In this document: positions 27,189-37,060 of the stretch, piece after piece
How positions within the stretch are numbered: the stretch's first letter is position 1
Layout of the letters: each line of letters starts with the position of its first letter
Source: CAWBLP01 sp963721065
GTDB taxonomy: Bacteria; Pseudomonadota; Alphaproteobacteria; Acetobacterales; Acetobacteraceae
Assembly (NCBI GenBank): GCA_963721065.1
Contig: CAVRHO010000008.1
Location: forward strand, 558,001 to 622,000
Direction: 5' to 3'
Length of the DNA: 64,000 nt
Position numbers and translations under genes: made by a program
Notes under the pieces: model-generated
Database searches by the model: none
What the model was told of the DNA's origin: nothing
What the model saw: only the letters and a program-made list of their open reading frames with translations

Positions 27189-28232
27189 GTAACTGCTCAA
27201 CCCGGCTGTAGGGCGCTACCGCCGCCCAACACATTGCGGATGGCCTGATAGGCATCGATGCCGGAGCGGGAGGCTGTGCCGACGACGGATCTGACACCGG
27301 CGAAGAAGGCAGCGCCCCAATCGGATCGGAACCCGCCGGTCACCTTGCGATAGGTGGTGGTCGGTCGCAGCTCCCGTTCACTGCCGTTGTTGTCGGGCGG
27401 CACCTCGGGATGGTCGAGGAAGGTGAACAGGTGGACGCGCACCTTGTGGTATCGCTTTCGCAGCCGCTTGCCATGCGGATTGTCCGGCGCCAGCGCCATC
27501 ACCCGGTTCAGCGCATCATTCAGCCGGCGCAGGTGGTAATTGCGCGTGCTCTGCGCCAGCGACTTGCTGCGCCTGCCCAGCACCGCGGCCCGTAGCAGCA
27601 GCGCCTTCATGCGTGGTGCGAACACCGTGTCGCCGGCATCAATGGCGAACTGGCAGTCGCGGAGTTGGTGGGCCAGGCAGACCTGCCACAGCTCGGCATG
27701 GCCCTGCTGGGCGCCGAACAGGTCGGACACCCACAGCTTCGGCCGGTGCCCGGCCAGCACTTCGCTGACCACGCCGGCGCCGCGGCTGTTGCGGATGACG
27801 TGGATCACCACCTGCTCGTTCTGGAACACCCAGTTCCAGTGCGTCACGCCGTCGATGCGCACCGTGGTCTCGTCCGAGCAGACCACCCGGGCGCGGCGCA
27901 GCCGGGCCAGAATGGCTGCGAGCTCATTGTCGAAGCAGGGCATGGCGCGGCGGAACATTGCGTCCAGTGCGCCTTCGCTGATCTGCAGCGCGAACAGGTG
28001 CAGGAACAGCTGGGTCAGACGCTTGTAGCTGATCGCGTGGGTGAACCGCAGGTAGATCGCCAGAGCCATGACGTTCAGGCTGAACGGCGAACCTTGTTCC
28101 AGGCCCTCGGGCACGGGTGCCAGGGTGATGCCGCCACAGCAGCGGCAACGGCCGCTATAGCGTTCCACCCGGGTCATCGGCCCCTGCCGCACCGCTGCCA
28201 GGCTCAGATCGCTACGGGGGATGAGCAGTTAC
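27189..28232 (-). mobile_element. Shortened IS66-family element
   Basis: Inverted ends ggtaactgctca (27188-27199) and tgagcagttacc (28222-28233), beginning GTAA as in IS66, frame a 1.04-kb unit holding only the C-terminal part of a TnpC transposase. Full IS66 elements are about 2.5 kb with tnpA and tnpB; those genes and the TnpC N-terminus are missing, so this is a deletion derivative. The 8-base flanks (gtaagaag and cgatgtcg) do not match, so no target duplication is kept. Confidence 0.8.
27197..28192 (-). CDS. IS66 transposase TnpC, N-terminally truncated
   Basis: A 331-residue fragment of a roughly 500-residue protein. It opens at a zinc-finger remnant (CRCCGG), then shows the DDE catalytic domain: first Asp in VVCSDETTVRIDG, second in LWVSDLFGAQQGH, and the Glu in DNNGSERELRPTTTYRK. 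The N-terminal DNA-binding coiled-coil region is absent because the element's inverted end lies directly there. The catalytic triad looks intact, so the protein might still act on matching ends if made, but it has no evident start signal. Confidence 0.85.
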   Translation of the reverse strand: MRQGPMTRVERYSGRCRCCGGITLAPVPEGLEQGSPFSLNVMALAIYLRFTHAISYKRLTQLFLHLFALQISEGALDAMFRRAMPCFDNELAAILARLRRARVVCSDETTVRIDGVTHWNWVFQNEQVVIHVIRNSRGAGVVSEVLAGHRPKLWVSDLFGAQQGHAELWQVCLAHQLRDCQFAIDAGDTVFAPRMKALLLRAAVLGRRSKSLAQSTRNYHLRRLNDALNRVMALAPDNPHGKRLRKRYHKVRVHLFTFLDHPEVPPDNNGSERELRPTTTYRKVTGGFRSDWGAAFFAGVRSVVGTASRSGIDAYQAIRNVLGGGSALQPG

Positions 28233-28291
28233 CGATGTCGTTTGTTGTCAACCGGGCCTCATAGTGGTATCATGGTATAGAGAGCAGGGCA

Positions 28292-29927
28292 CTAGCCCGT
28301 CTTATTCACGTGCATAGCAGGGATTCGCTGGCGGATGTGGTATAAGCCTCTGATATAGCGCAGAGATTCGGGTGTCGAGACCAAAGCCCCCCGGGACGGA
28401 GGCTGCCACACCCGCCATGAGCAACGATACCCTGCTGCCATTTGCCTTGCCAGCCGTGTGCCGCAAGAAGGTGACCGCCGCATTCGATGGCGGGCGGCTC
28501 AGCTCGGATGGCGGCGTGCTGCTGCTGTCGGGCGCGGACAAGCAGCTTGGCCTGTGCGAGAGGCTGGCCGGCCTGATCCCGGACCATCGGGAGGAAGCAC
28601 GCATCACGCACCGCCTGGAAGACATCCTGCGCGCCCGTGTCTTCGCCATCGCCTGCGGCTATCCGGACGCCGACGACCTCGATGACCTGCGCAATGACCC
28701 GGCGTTCAAACTGGCCTGCGGCCGGCTGCCGGAAAGAGGCGACGATCTCGCCTCGCAGCCGACCATCTCACGTTGGGAGAATGCGCCGGATCTGCGCACG
28801 CTGCTGCGGCTGGGCTACGGGATGATCGATCTGTGGTGCCAGAGCTACCGCAAGCCGCCGAAGCGCATCACGCTGGACATCGATGACACGGTCGACGTCG
28901 TGCATGGCCACCAGCAGCTGTCGTTGTTCAACGCGCACTATGATGAGCGGTGCTTCCTGCCGATCCATGTTTACCACGCCGAGAGCGGGCATTGCGTCGC
29001 GGTGCTGCTGCGCCCCGGCAAGACCCCGTCCGGCAAGGAGGTCCGCGGGCACCTGCGCCGGCTGGTCCGGCGCATCCGCCGGCATTGGCCGCATACCCGG
29101 ATCACCATTCGCGGTGACAGCCACTACGGCAGGCGGGAGGCAATGGAGTGGTGCGACGCCAACGACGTGCGTTTCATCTTCGGCCTGTCGGGCAATGCTG
29201 CGCTGGCGGCGTTGGTCGAGGCCAAGGCGGATGAGGTGCGCACCAAGCGCGCCATCGAGAACCTGGACGTAGTGCGCGACTGGAAAGAGATCCGCTATGC
29301 CGCGAAGTCCTGGCCCACCGAATGGCGGGTGGCCGCTCGCATCGAGGCGACACGGCAGGGTCTCGATATCCGCTACGTCATCACCAACATTGGCGGCGGC
29401 TCCGCATGGTGGCTGTATGAGAGCCTCTACTGCGCACGCGGCAACGCCGAGAACCTGATCAAGCTGCACAAGACCCAGCTTGCCTCCGACCGCACCAGCT
29501 GCCGCTCGCCGCTGGCCAACCAGATGCGGCTTATCCTGCACACCGCTGCCTATTGGCTGGTGCACACGGTGCGCGCCGGCATCCCCGCGACACACAAGCT
29601 GGCCAACGCCACCTTCGCCACCATCCGGCTGCGGTTGTTCAAGGTGGCGGCTCGGATCAGCGAGACGACAACCCGGGTGCGCCTGGCATTCGCCGCCGCA
29701 TGCCCCGAGGCCGCGCTGTTCCGCAGCCTGGCCGCGGCGCTTTGCTGCCGATCGCCATAGGTGAGGGGGCGAGTGCCCCGTTCAACCCGACGATCTGCAA
29801 CCTCCAACGCCTGCTCACAACCCGAGCCGAAACGCGGTCCAGCCAGCAACGGGGACGCGCGTCTCTACCGCACCACGTTGCCGTAACGTCATGAGACAGC
29901 GTCGGCTCGGTGAATAAGATGGGCTAG
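28292..29927 (+). mobile_element. IS1380-family insertion sequence
   Basis: Ends ctagcccgtcttattcac (28292-28309) and gtgaataagatgggctag (29910-29927) are inverted repeats with one mismatch in 18. They enclose a single full-length transposase gene, giving a 1.64-kb element typical of IS1380. No target-site duplication was evident. It lies 60 bases from the shortened IS66 element and just upstream of the decayed secreted protein. Confidence 0.88.
28417..29760 (+). CDS. IS1380 family transposase
   Basis: A 447-residue DDE transposase. The N-terminus has the IS1380 pattern VTAAFDGGRLSSDGGVLLLS, then RITHRLEDILRARVFAIACG and DADDLDDLRNDPAFKLA. Catalytic residues: Asp in ITLDIDDTVD, Asp in IRGDSHYGR, and Glu in GNAENLIK. 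The frame is open from end to end and the inverted repeats are close by on both sides, so the element is probably functional. ATG 28417 gives the standard family start; the frame extends 15 codons upstream. Confidence 0.93.
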   Translation: MSNDTLLPFALPAVCRKKVTAAFDGGRLSSDGGVLLLSGADKQLGLCERLAGLIPDHREEARITHRLEDILRARVFAIACGYPDADDLDDLRNDPAFKLACGRLPERGDDLASQPTISRWENAPDLRTLLRLGYGMIDLWCQSYRKPPKRITLDIDDTVDVVHGHQQLSLFNAHYDERCFLPIHVYHAESGHCVAVLLRPGKTPSGKEVRGHLRRLVRRIRRHWPHTRITIRGDSHYGRREAMEWCDANDVRFIFGLSGNAALAALVEAKADEVRTKRAIENLDVVRDWKEIRYAAKSWPTEWRVAARIEATRQGLDIRYVITNIGGGSAWWLYESLYCARGNAENLIKLHKTQLASDRTSCRSPLANQMRLILHTAAYWLVHTVRAGIPATHKLANATFATIRLRLFKVAARISETTTRVRLAFAAACPEAALFRSLAAALCCRSP

Positions 29928-30175
29928 GAACCTAGTGAGACATCCGGCAATGGATCATCTCAATCTGTCCATGCATGTAGTAGCAACGCACGATATGGAT
30001 TGAATTTAGAATTCCCGTAGGAAATTATCTAATTCTACGCTTCTGCTATGCAGTGGTTGGGGTTGGGAAAAAGCGCTTTGAATATCATTGCGAGGTGGAT
30101 ATCTCCCCCCTAAGACGGTCCAAAGGGGCCCATTTTTTCGGTATCTAAAAAATTGCGTGGCAGAGGAGGCATGGC

Positions 30176-31340
30176 ATGGCAGCCAAAACGACAACTTTGG
30201 TCAGCTTTAACGGCGTCGATGGATCGGCCCCCTGGGGAAGAGGGCTGATTACGGACGCCAACGGGAATCTCTTTGGCACGAGCAGCGGCGGCGGAGCCAA
30301 CGGCGATGGTACGGTTTTCGAAATCGCAAGACGGCTTCTGGCTACGCCAGCACGCCGGTCACGCTGGCCAGCTTTCACGGCGCTGACGGGTTCGGGCGCT
30401 CGTGCGCCTTGATCATGGACGCCATCGGGAATCTTATTGGCACGACGGCGGCGGTGGGGCCAACGGCGATGGGACGGTGTTTGAGGTCGCCAAAACGGCT
30501 AACGGCTATGCCAGCGCGCCGATCACACTGGTCAATTTCAGCGGCGCTGACGGGGCGTCTCCCAATGCCCCTCTGATTGCAGACGCGGCCGGGAATCTCC
30601 TCGGCACGACGTTGTCGGGTGGCGTTGAAGGCGATGGCACGGTGTTCGAGGTCGCCAAGACCGCCACCGGCTACGCCAGCACCCCGATTACAGTGGCTAG
30701 CTTCAACAACTCCGACGGGTCCGTCACCATGGCCGGCGTGGTCACAGACGCGGCCGGGAATCTCTTCGGCACGACTACACCGAAATCCCGCAAATGGAAC
30801 GACAGGGACTGTCACGGTGTTCGAGGTCCCCAAGGGAGCTAGCGGCTATGCCAGCACGCCAACCACGTTAGCCAGCTTCAATGATGGCGATCCAACCGGC
30901 CTATATTCTGAGGGTGGGCTGGTCACAGACCCGCCGGAAATCTCTTCGGCACTACACCTAATGGCGGCGCCGACGGATATGGCAGGGTGTTCGAGATTGC
31001 CAAGACCGCCGCAGGCTACGCTACCAGGCCGACCACGCTGGTTGACTTTCGTGGGGATGATGGGGCGAACCCTTATGGTTCTCTCCTGATAGATGCCGCC
31101 GGCAATCTCTTCGGCACGACGGTGTCGGGCGGGGGTGCGGCCGACACCTATGGTACGGTATTCAAGATCGCCAAGACCGCTACAGGCTACGGCACTAGTC
31201 CGATCACGCTTGCTAGCTTTAACTTTAATGGCGGCAATATAGCATGGCCCAACGGCGGCTTGACCACCGACGCAGGTGGCAATCTCTTCGGCACGACCTT
31301 AGCAGGTGGGGCTGCCATGATGGCTCCGTCTTCGAAGTAA
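30176..31340 (+). pseudogene. Decayed secreted protein, part 1: GloVer-type tandem repeats
   Basis: The start ATG 30176 has aggagg 6 bases upstream. The sequence holds about seven copies of a roughly 165-base unit encoding LVSFNGVDGSAP..GLITDA, NGNLFGT, GGGANGDGTVFEIAKTA, as in 'choice-of-anchor' GloVer repeat proteins (TIGR03803), thought to form beta-propeller-like extracellular domains. Copies of NLFGT lie near 30268, 30590, 30755, 31100 and 31275. The frame changes at about 30340, 30440, 30790, 30930 and 31315. Continuous with the next three entries, which I believe were one gene. Confidence 0.72.
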
Positions 31341-32040
31341 CTGGCGGCGGTTTCACACTCTCTAATAAAATTATTTCTGATTCCATTACATATGAGGGAA
31401 AATCGTGGGGAAATGAGAACTGCACCGGATTTGTTTTTACTGTGTCAGAAGATATTGGATCACCTTTCTTTTGGCTCAGCTCTGTTGACCTAAGTTCGGA
31501 GCTAAACCGGACTGGATCTACCTATGAAGGGCACCTGCTAAATGACCTTTCTAATGGACCGAATGTTAATGATCGCGGGTTTGATATGCCGGTCGTTGTC
31601 AGCACAGGCGTCGGTACAACCGTTCGGCTCAGATCACCTAAATCACATCGAGGTAACCGCTAGGCCGGACACACCCAACGACAACTGGAGGTTAGTCGAT
31701 GGTACAACGGACAATTTCTCCGCTGTCGGCACAATCCCTGAGCCCGGTGACATATTTCGTGGAATTGTTCAGGAAGCTAAGGGATTTATAAACCATGCAG
31801 GGATAGTGAAGTCTTACGACCCTAGTGCCCATACAGTTACACTTATTGATAATTGGCCCGTGCATGATGGCGACACGACCTCCGAGAAACCAGTTACAAT
31901 AGGAGAGACGACCTACAATATAGGACCACCCCAAGCGTCGGTGCCGGCTGTGAACATCGTCTATTGTCGAAGGATATTCGACGTTCTACCGCATGAGCAC
32001 GATTTCGGCCTCGTCGGCTCTGGTAGTCACCGGCGTGCTG
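31341..32040 (+). pseudogene. Decayed secreted protein, part 2: NlpC/P60- or CHAP-like domain
   Basis: Follows the repeats after a frame change. A possible catalytic Cys lies in WGNENCTGFVFTVSEDIG, recalling the DCSGFV motif of NlpC/P60 peptidases. In the next frame (shift near 31630-31650) come PGDIFRGIVQEAKG, INHAGIVKSYD with a possible catalytic His, and HTVTLIDNWPV, matching the His and polar residue region of such cell-wall hydrolases. So a peptidoglycan-cutting domain is likely but not certain. The domain ends near 31990, where another frame change leads into the Ig-like part. Confidence 0.55.
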
Positions 32041-33136
32041 CATGGACGGTGCGGCAAGCAGTAGTCCGCAGACGATAAAGATCCTGGGCAAAAACTTTAC
32101 CAGAGGTGACACGCTTACGTTCAACGACACGAATGGTAAGCCGTACGCCGACCGAGTTCCGACCTACATGACCTCTACGGAGTTGGACTATCAATTCAGG
32201 GATGATAACGATGCGGGTAAATGGGCGGTACAGGTCAACACCCCGGATGGCTCACAGCATTCCAGCCCCTACCCATTCATTGTATCGCCATCCTCACCGG
32301 ACGCGGTTCCCGGGATAGATACGGATAAAGACACAACCCTGGTTGGCCAAGCGTCGACGTTCTATGGCAATGGCGAAAGGTTCTTCGGCGCTTACGTCGG
32401 GCCACAGAGGACGTTCAACAGTTCCGAAGCGTCCGATCTGGGATCGGCTCATCTTTCGATAGTATCTATACATGAACGCACCAGTGGAGGTCAGATGTAT
32501 TCTCAATCTGACGCCGACACGGATGCGCGCGACGCGATGAATTACGCTTACGCCGCAGGGCAGCGGCCGAATTCGTCCCTGCAGCATTCCGCAATATATT
32601 TCGCCGTTGAACTCGACAGAGGGAGGACTCCGGTTTCCGACAGTGCCGCTGCACAATATTTCACCCGGCTGAGCGCAGACTTTGCGTCCAGGAGCTTCGT
32701 GTCACGTAGTCTCGGGTTTACAGAGGCCGCAAATCCTTACTACATTGGCATTTATGCGAGCAATTCCAATTTGGCAATCGTGCAATCTCTCTCGCTTCCC
32801 AACATAAAGTATTATTGGAAGGATACGGGCTTGCCGAATGATCCAGGATCTCCAAATAACACTTTCGATGGCGCTAATATCAGACGCGATAATAACCTAA
32901 AAAATTATGACAGGGATACCGCGCTTACGGCGAATGATTACGGCCAGTGGAACGTTCAACCTCCCGGAAGTTGGGCACTCGACACCTCTGGCAGTTTCAG
33001 CGACCCCGTAAACTGGGGCGACGGCATAGTGCCTGGTCCGACCTCCAATGTCACAATAGATTATCCGGACAGGCCACAAGTGAGACATGAAACGGGCTCT
33101 GACTCTAGTACGGACCCTTACAAACCAATCTGGTGA
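32041..33136 (+). pseudogene. Decayed secreted protein, part 3: IPT/TIG-like and DUF1906 (GH25-like) domains
   Basis: In one open frame of 364 residues. Residues about 1-75 look like a TIG/IPT beta domain (SSSPQTIKILGKNFTRGDTL). Residues about 95-270 match DUF1906, a TIM-barrel glycoside-hydrolase-like domain (as in Rv2525c): GERFFGAYVGPQ, SEASDLGSAHLSIVSIHE, DAMNYAYAAGQRPNSSLQHS, AIYFAVELD, YYIGIYASNS. After it comes WALDTSGSFSDPVNWGDGIV, a common lead-in to beta-helical passenger repeats. The frame stops at 33136 but the theme continues in other frames. Confidence 0.68.
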
Positions 33137-34687
33137 TTTTATCATGTCAGGTGGCACGTTCGGCGCAACATTATTTGAGAATCATTCCGACATTTCTTGG
33201 ACGGGCGGCAAATTTGATACTGAACGCGAGCGCCAATAACGCGACTCTGGACAACGCAGCGGGCGCCAACCTCACGATCGCTGGCAATAACCAGAAATCT
33301 TGGCGTCTCTGCGACCGGAACTGCTAGCGGCACCAGCAAGGGTACCATCAACACACAGGCGGCTGCTGTGGAAATGCGGGCTGGAACCGCCAGCGTCACC
33401 AACGGGGGCACCATCACGGTGGACGGCGCCCCTGGCAGCGCCGAACTCGACGCCCCGCTGCTCAACACCGGCACCGTCCTGGTCAACCAAGGCACGCTGG
33501 CCCTGAACGCCGGCGGCAGCTCCGCCGGCAGCCTGCTCGCCAGCGCCCGAACCGGCACGCTGTACTTCGGCACCACGCCCAGCAGCACCACCGCCCGAAC
33601 CTTCAGCATCACCGCCGGCCCCTACGCCGAGTCCAACACCGCGGTGAATGGCAGCACGCTGGACCTGTCCGCCGCCAGCCACGCGACGTTCGAAGACACT
33701 CTCCAGGTTGCGTCGGGCAACGTGCAGTTTGGCAGCATCGCGGCCGACGCCTATGGCAACCTGACGCAAACCGGCGGCACCATCGCCGGCGCCGGCACGC
33801 TGACGTCCTCCGGCCAAGCCACGCTCACCGATGGCGTGCAAACCGGCAGCGGCACCACCCGGCTCACCGCAATGTCCACGCTGGACGGCACGCAGCAACT
33901 CGACGGCGGCCGCACCGTGGAAAACAGCGGCATCCTGAAATGGGGTGCGGGCACCCTCCAGCTCGGCACGGGCGACGCGGGAAGCACGGACCACAGCGCC
34001 AGCCTGACCAACACCGGCGTGCTGTCCATCACCACCCCAGGCAGCATTGGCGCACCCGGCAACGGCACCGTGACCAACAGCGGCGTGGTGATCGTGAATA
34101 CCGGCACCGCCGCCGCGACGATCGATGCGCCGCTGCACAGCCCCGGCGTGATCCAGGTGCGCGGCGGCACGCTCGGCCTGAACGGCGGCGGCGACGCGTG
34201 GAGCGTATCGGTCGCCCCCGACGCCACCCTGCACTTCGGAACGCCGGCCGGTGCGGCAACCGGAGGCGCCTTCACGCTGCACAGCGCCGTGCAGAACGCC
34301 GGCACGATCGCCGTGTCCGCCGGCACGCTCACGCTGGACCAGGGCGCCAGCGGCGCAGGCACCTTCCTGCTGGACGGCACGGCGACGATGGACTTCGTCA
34401 ACGGGCCGGGCGACGCATCGGGCCTCACCTTCCTGCAGCCGGGCGGCACGGCGCAGGTAGACCACGCCGCGCCCTTCAACGCGCCGATCACCGGGTTCGG
34501 CAGCACGGACGTGCTGGACGTCACGCCGGTGTCCTACGCCACGGCGGTGGCGTCCTACGCGGCCGGAACCCTGACCGTGGGCGACGGCAGCCACAGCGTG
34601 GCGTTCCACCTGAATGGCAGCTACGCGCCGGCGGGGTTCCACCTGGCCGCCGACGGGCATGGCGGGACGGCAATCAGCTACGGATGA
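33137..34687 (+). pseudogene. Decayed secreted protein, part 4: beta-helical passenger-like repeats
   Basis: Fragments in two frames (SGGTFGATLFENHSDISWTG, then LILNASANNATLDNAAGANL) lead to a long open frame from 33368 of 439 residues rich in Gly, Thr, Ser and Ala with repeated pieces like NTGTVLVNQGTLALNAGG and SGVVIVNTGTAAATI. This is the texture of beta-helical adhesin passengers. It ends with PAGFHLAADGHGGTAISYG, a short end motif seen in secreted repeat proteins, and no autotransporter barrel follows, so export would need another route. The GC content is much higher here than in parts 2 and 3. Confidence 0.62.
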
Positions 34688-34805
34688 AGGGCCGCCCAGG
34701 GCACTCGTCCCGACACTACGCAATTCGGGCGGCAGACTACGCGTATCTTGTCTGGTCCGCGGCAGCGCAGTAACTTATTCGGTAATTCGATTGCGAGCGC
34801 TCGAG

Positions 34806-35093
34806 ATGGATATTACCAAGGACATCCAGCCAATGACCACCTTCCGCAACAACTCGGCGGAGGTCATGCGGCATTTGAAGGAAACCGGGCGGCCGGTCGT
34901 GCTCACCGTGAACGGCAAGGCCGCGGCGGTGATCCAGGACGCCGCCGCGTATCAGCATCTGGTGGATCTTGCTGCCCAGGCCGATGCATCCGAAGGCATC
35001 CGCCAGGGCCTCGAGGACATCGCCCAGGGTCAGTCCAGGCCGGCGCACGACGTCTTCGAGGACCTCCGCGCCGAACATGACATACCGCGTTGA
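34806..35093 (+). CDS. Phd/YefM family antitoxin
   Basis: A 95-residue protein starting MDITKDIQPMTTFRNNSAEV, with HLKETGRPVVLTVNGKAAAV, the conserved Phd N-terminal DNA-binding and dimer fold, and an acidic C-terminal tail (SRPAHDVFEDLRAEHD) that would wrap the toxin. It overlaps the downstream toxin gene by 17 bases, the usual antitoxin-first order with translational coupling. Such antitoxins repress their own promoter; I could not name the operator. Confidence 0.92.
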   Translation: MDITKDIQPMTTFRNNSAEVMRHLKETGRPVVLTVNGKAAAVIQDAAAYQHLVDLAAQADASEGIRQGLEDIAQGQSRPAHDVFEDLRAEHDIPR

Positions 35094-35433
35094 GCTGACC
35101 CGGCGCGCCGAACGCGACTTGCGGCGCTTGTATCAGGTTATCAACGCCAGGCACTCGGGTGAGGCCAGGGATTGGTTCAACGGTTTGGAGCGATTGATCG
35201 CCACGCTCGATCAGTTCTCGGAGCGCGGCGGTGTCACCCCGGAAGATCCGCGTCTGAGGCAGGTGCTGCACGGACGCCGCCCTCACGCGTATCGGCTAAT
35301 CTATGCAATCGACACGGCACAGCGCATGGTCCGCGTGGTGCACATCCGGCATTGGCGCGCGCGATATCATGAGTCGCGGCCGTCAGAACCCAGCGTCAAC
35401 CTGACCAACGCCGGCGTGCCGGCATTTCGGTGA
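35077..35433 (+). CDS. RelE/ParE family toxin
   Basis: A 118-residue basic protein with the RelE/ParE fold pattern: YRVELTRRAERDLRRLYQVI, WFNGLERLIATLDQFSE, LRQVLHGRRPHAYRLIYAID and VRVVHIRHWRAR. Positively charged residues in the last strand fit RelE-type ribosome-dependent mRNA cutting, while the spacing would also allow ParE-like gyrase inhibition; the sequence does not decide. The last about 20 residues after HWRARYH are an unusual extension. It pairs with the Phd-type antitoxin and lies at the edge of the accessory segment. Confidence 0.9.
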   Translation: MTYRVELTRRAERDLRRLYQVINARHSGEARDWFNGLERLIATLDQFSERGGVTPEDPRLRQVLHGRRPHAYRLIYAIDTAQRMVRVVHIRHWRARYHESRPSEPSVNLTNAGVPAFR

Positions 35434-35482
35434 CAGGCACGGGCGAGGCAGACATCGACGTCCCCCGCCCTGCCCCACACCC

Positions 35483-36973
35483 CTACCCCGCCGGCCGCCG
35501 CCGCACCTCCGCCCGCACGTGCCGGAAGTTCAGGATCGCCGGATCGGCCACCACCGGCCCCGGCGCGATCGCCACGATGATCCGCTCCGCCACCGGCCCG
35601 AAATCCGCGCGGAAATGCACCGAGGACTTCAGCGCCAGGATCGGGCAGTCCGCCGGCTCCACGCCGAAATGACGGATGATCGCCTGGTCCAGCGCCTGCA
35701 TCTTGCGGCTGGTCACGACCACCCGCACCCCGTCGATATCGACCAGTGCCGACGGCCCCAGATTGGCCGGATTGCCCGCCCCCATCGGACCGGTCAGCGT
35801 GAACGCCCCGTCGGTCAGCGTCACCACCCGTGCCGAACAATCGAACGGCATCCCGTCCGACTTGCCGCCCAGCGACAGAGAAACGGTGGCGCCGGTGCCG
35901 GCGGCATGGCAGGCGGCGGCGCTGTCGGCGTCGTTGATCAGGCACACCAGCGCCCCCGTCGCCCCCTGCCCCACCAGCTCGGCCAGCAGCTCCGTGGTGT
36001 CGCCATGGCCGCCGCCGCCGGGATTGTCCTGCGTGTCCGCCAGCACCACCGGCTTCCCCGCGCCGGCGGCCAGGCGCTTCGCCTCGGCCACCGCCTCGGC
36101 GGACGGCATCGTCTCCTGCACGAACGCGCTCTCCCGCGCCGCGATATGCGCTACCAGGGCGTCGGCGGCGGCATCCGCCTGCGCCTGGGTGTCGGCATAG
36201 GCGGCCACAGCCGGGCCGCAATCGGCGAAATCGGCGAACGGGAAGCCGAAGCAGAACGCCAGCTCCGCCACGCCCATGCGCCCGGCCAGCGCCGTCCGCT
36301 CGGCCATCACCTCCTGCATGGGCTGCATCAACGTGCACTGGCTGCCCAGGGGGATCCAGAACTCCAACTGGCGGAATGCCCGCGCCCAGGGCGCCCCGCG
36401 TTCGATTCGCTGCAGCAGCAACCGCATGGCCTGGGCGCCGGCCGCCTTCATGTCCACATGCGGGTAAGTGCGAAACGGTACCGCCGCATCGACCAAGCGC
36501 ACCATCTGCGCCGTCAGGTTGCAGTGCGGGTCCAGGCTGATGGTCAGCGGCAGATCCGGTCCGGTGATGGCGCGCACCCGCCGCAGCAACTCGCCCTCCG
36601 CATCCGGAAAGCTCTCCACCACGCCGGCGCCGTGCAGGTCCAGATAGACGCCGTCCAGCGGCCCCGAATCCAGCGCATCCGACAGGCGCGAGCAGATCAG
36701 CGCCGACAGCCGCTCGAACGCCGAATCCTGCACCGGCCCGGCCGGCGGTGCGAACCCCCAGGCGAGCGGCACCAGTGTCGCCCCCGCTTCCTCGGCCACC
36801 GCGATGGCGCCGGCGCTCGGCACCGAGGTGTCGCGCAGCGCCGGGATCAGCGCCGAGTCGCGCTGCACCGGCGGAAACCCGCCGGGGTTCAGGAAATCAT
36901 CCCAGCCGGTCGGGCGCGGGGCGAAGGAGTGGCTTTCATGCAGAAAGCCGCCGATGGCGAGTCGAAGCGTCAT
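35483..36973 (-). CDS. M81 family metallopeptidase (MlrC/microcystinase-C-like)
   Basis: A 496-residue protein. The N-terminal DUF1485 domain opens RLAIGGFLHESHSFAPRPTG and contains VYLDLHGAGVVE and ISLDPHCNLTAQM, whose Asp and His residues form the zinc site; FRTYPHVDM follows. The C-terminal MlrC domain contains ADTQDNPGGGGHGDTTELL and ALVCLINDADSA. Family members hydrolyse small peptides; MlrC finishes microcystin breakdown, but most homologues lie in peptide or amino-acid uptake operons and have unknown substrates. No transporter is adjacent here. Start set at ATG 36973. Confidence 0.92.
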   Translation of the reverse strand: MTLRLAIGGFLHESHSFAPRPTGWDDFLNPGGFPPVQRDSALIPALRDTSVPSAGAIAVAEEAGATLVPLAWGFAPPAGPVQDSAFERLSALICSRLSDALDSGPLDGVYLDLHGAGVVESFPDAEGELLRRVRAITGPDLPLTISLDPHCNLTAQMVRLVDAAVPFRTYPHVDMKAAGAQAMRLLLQRIERGAPWARAFRQLEFWIPLGSQCTLMQPMQEVMAERTALAGRMGVAELAFCFGFPFADFADCGPAVAAYADTQAQADAAADALVAHIAARESAFVQETMPSAEAVAEAKRLAAGAGKPVVLADTQDNPGGGGHGDTTELLAELVGQGATGALVCLINDADSAAACHAAGTGATVSLSLGGKSDGMPFDCSARVVTLTDGAFTLTGPMGAGNPANLGPSALVDIDGVRVVVTSRKMQALDQAIIRHFGVEPADCPILALKSSVHFRADFGPVAERIIVAIAPGPVVADPAILNFRHVRAEVRRRPAG

Positions 36974-37060
36974 GTCGGGATCCGGGCCGGTTGCGTGGTT
37001 CAACCCACACACCGTGCCGGGATCAGGCGCGTCAGGGCAAGCCTTCGCACCCGCCGCCGG

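Noticed and set aside
33137..34687. Classical autotransporter
   Set aside because: The passenger-like repeats are not followed by a beta-barrel translocator domain; the next genes are a toxin-antitoxin pair.
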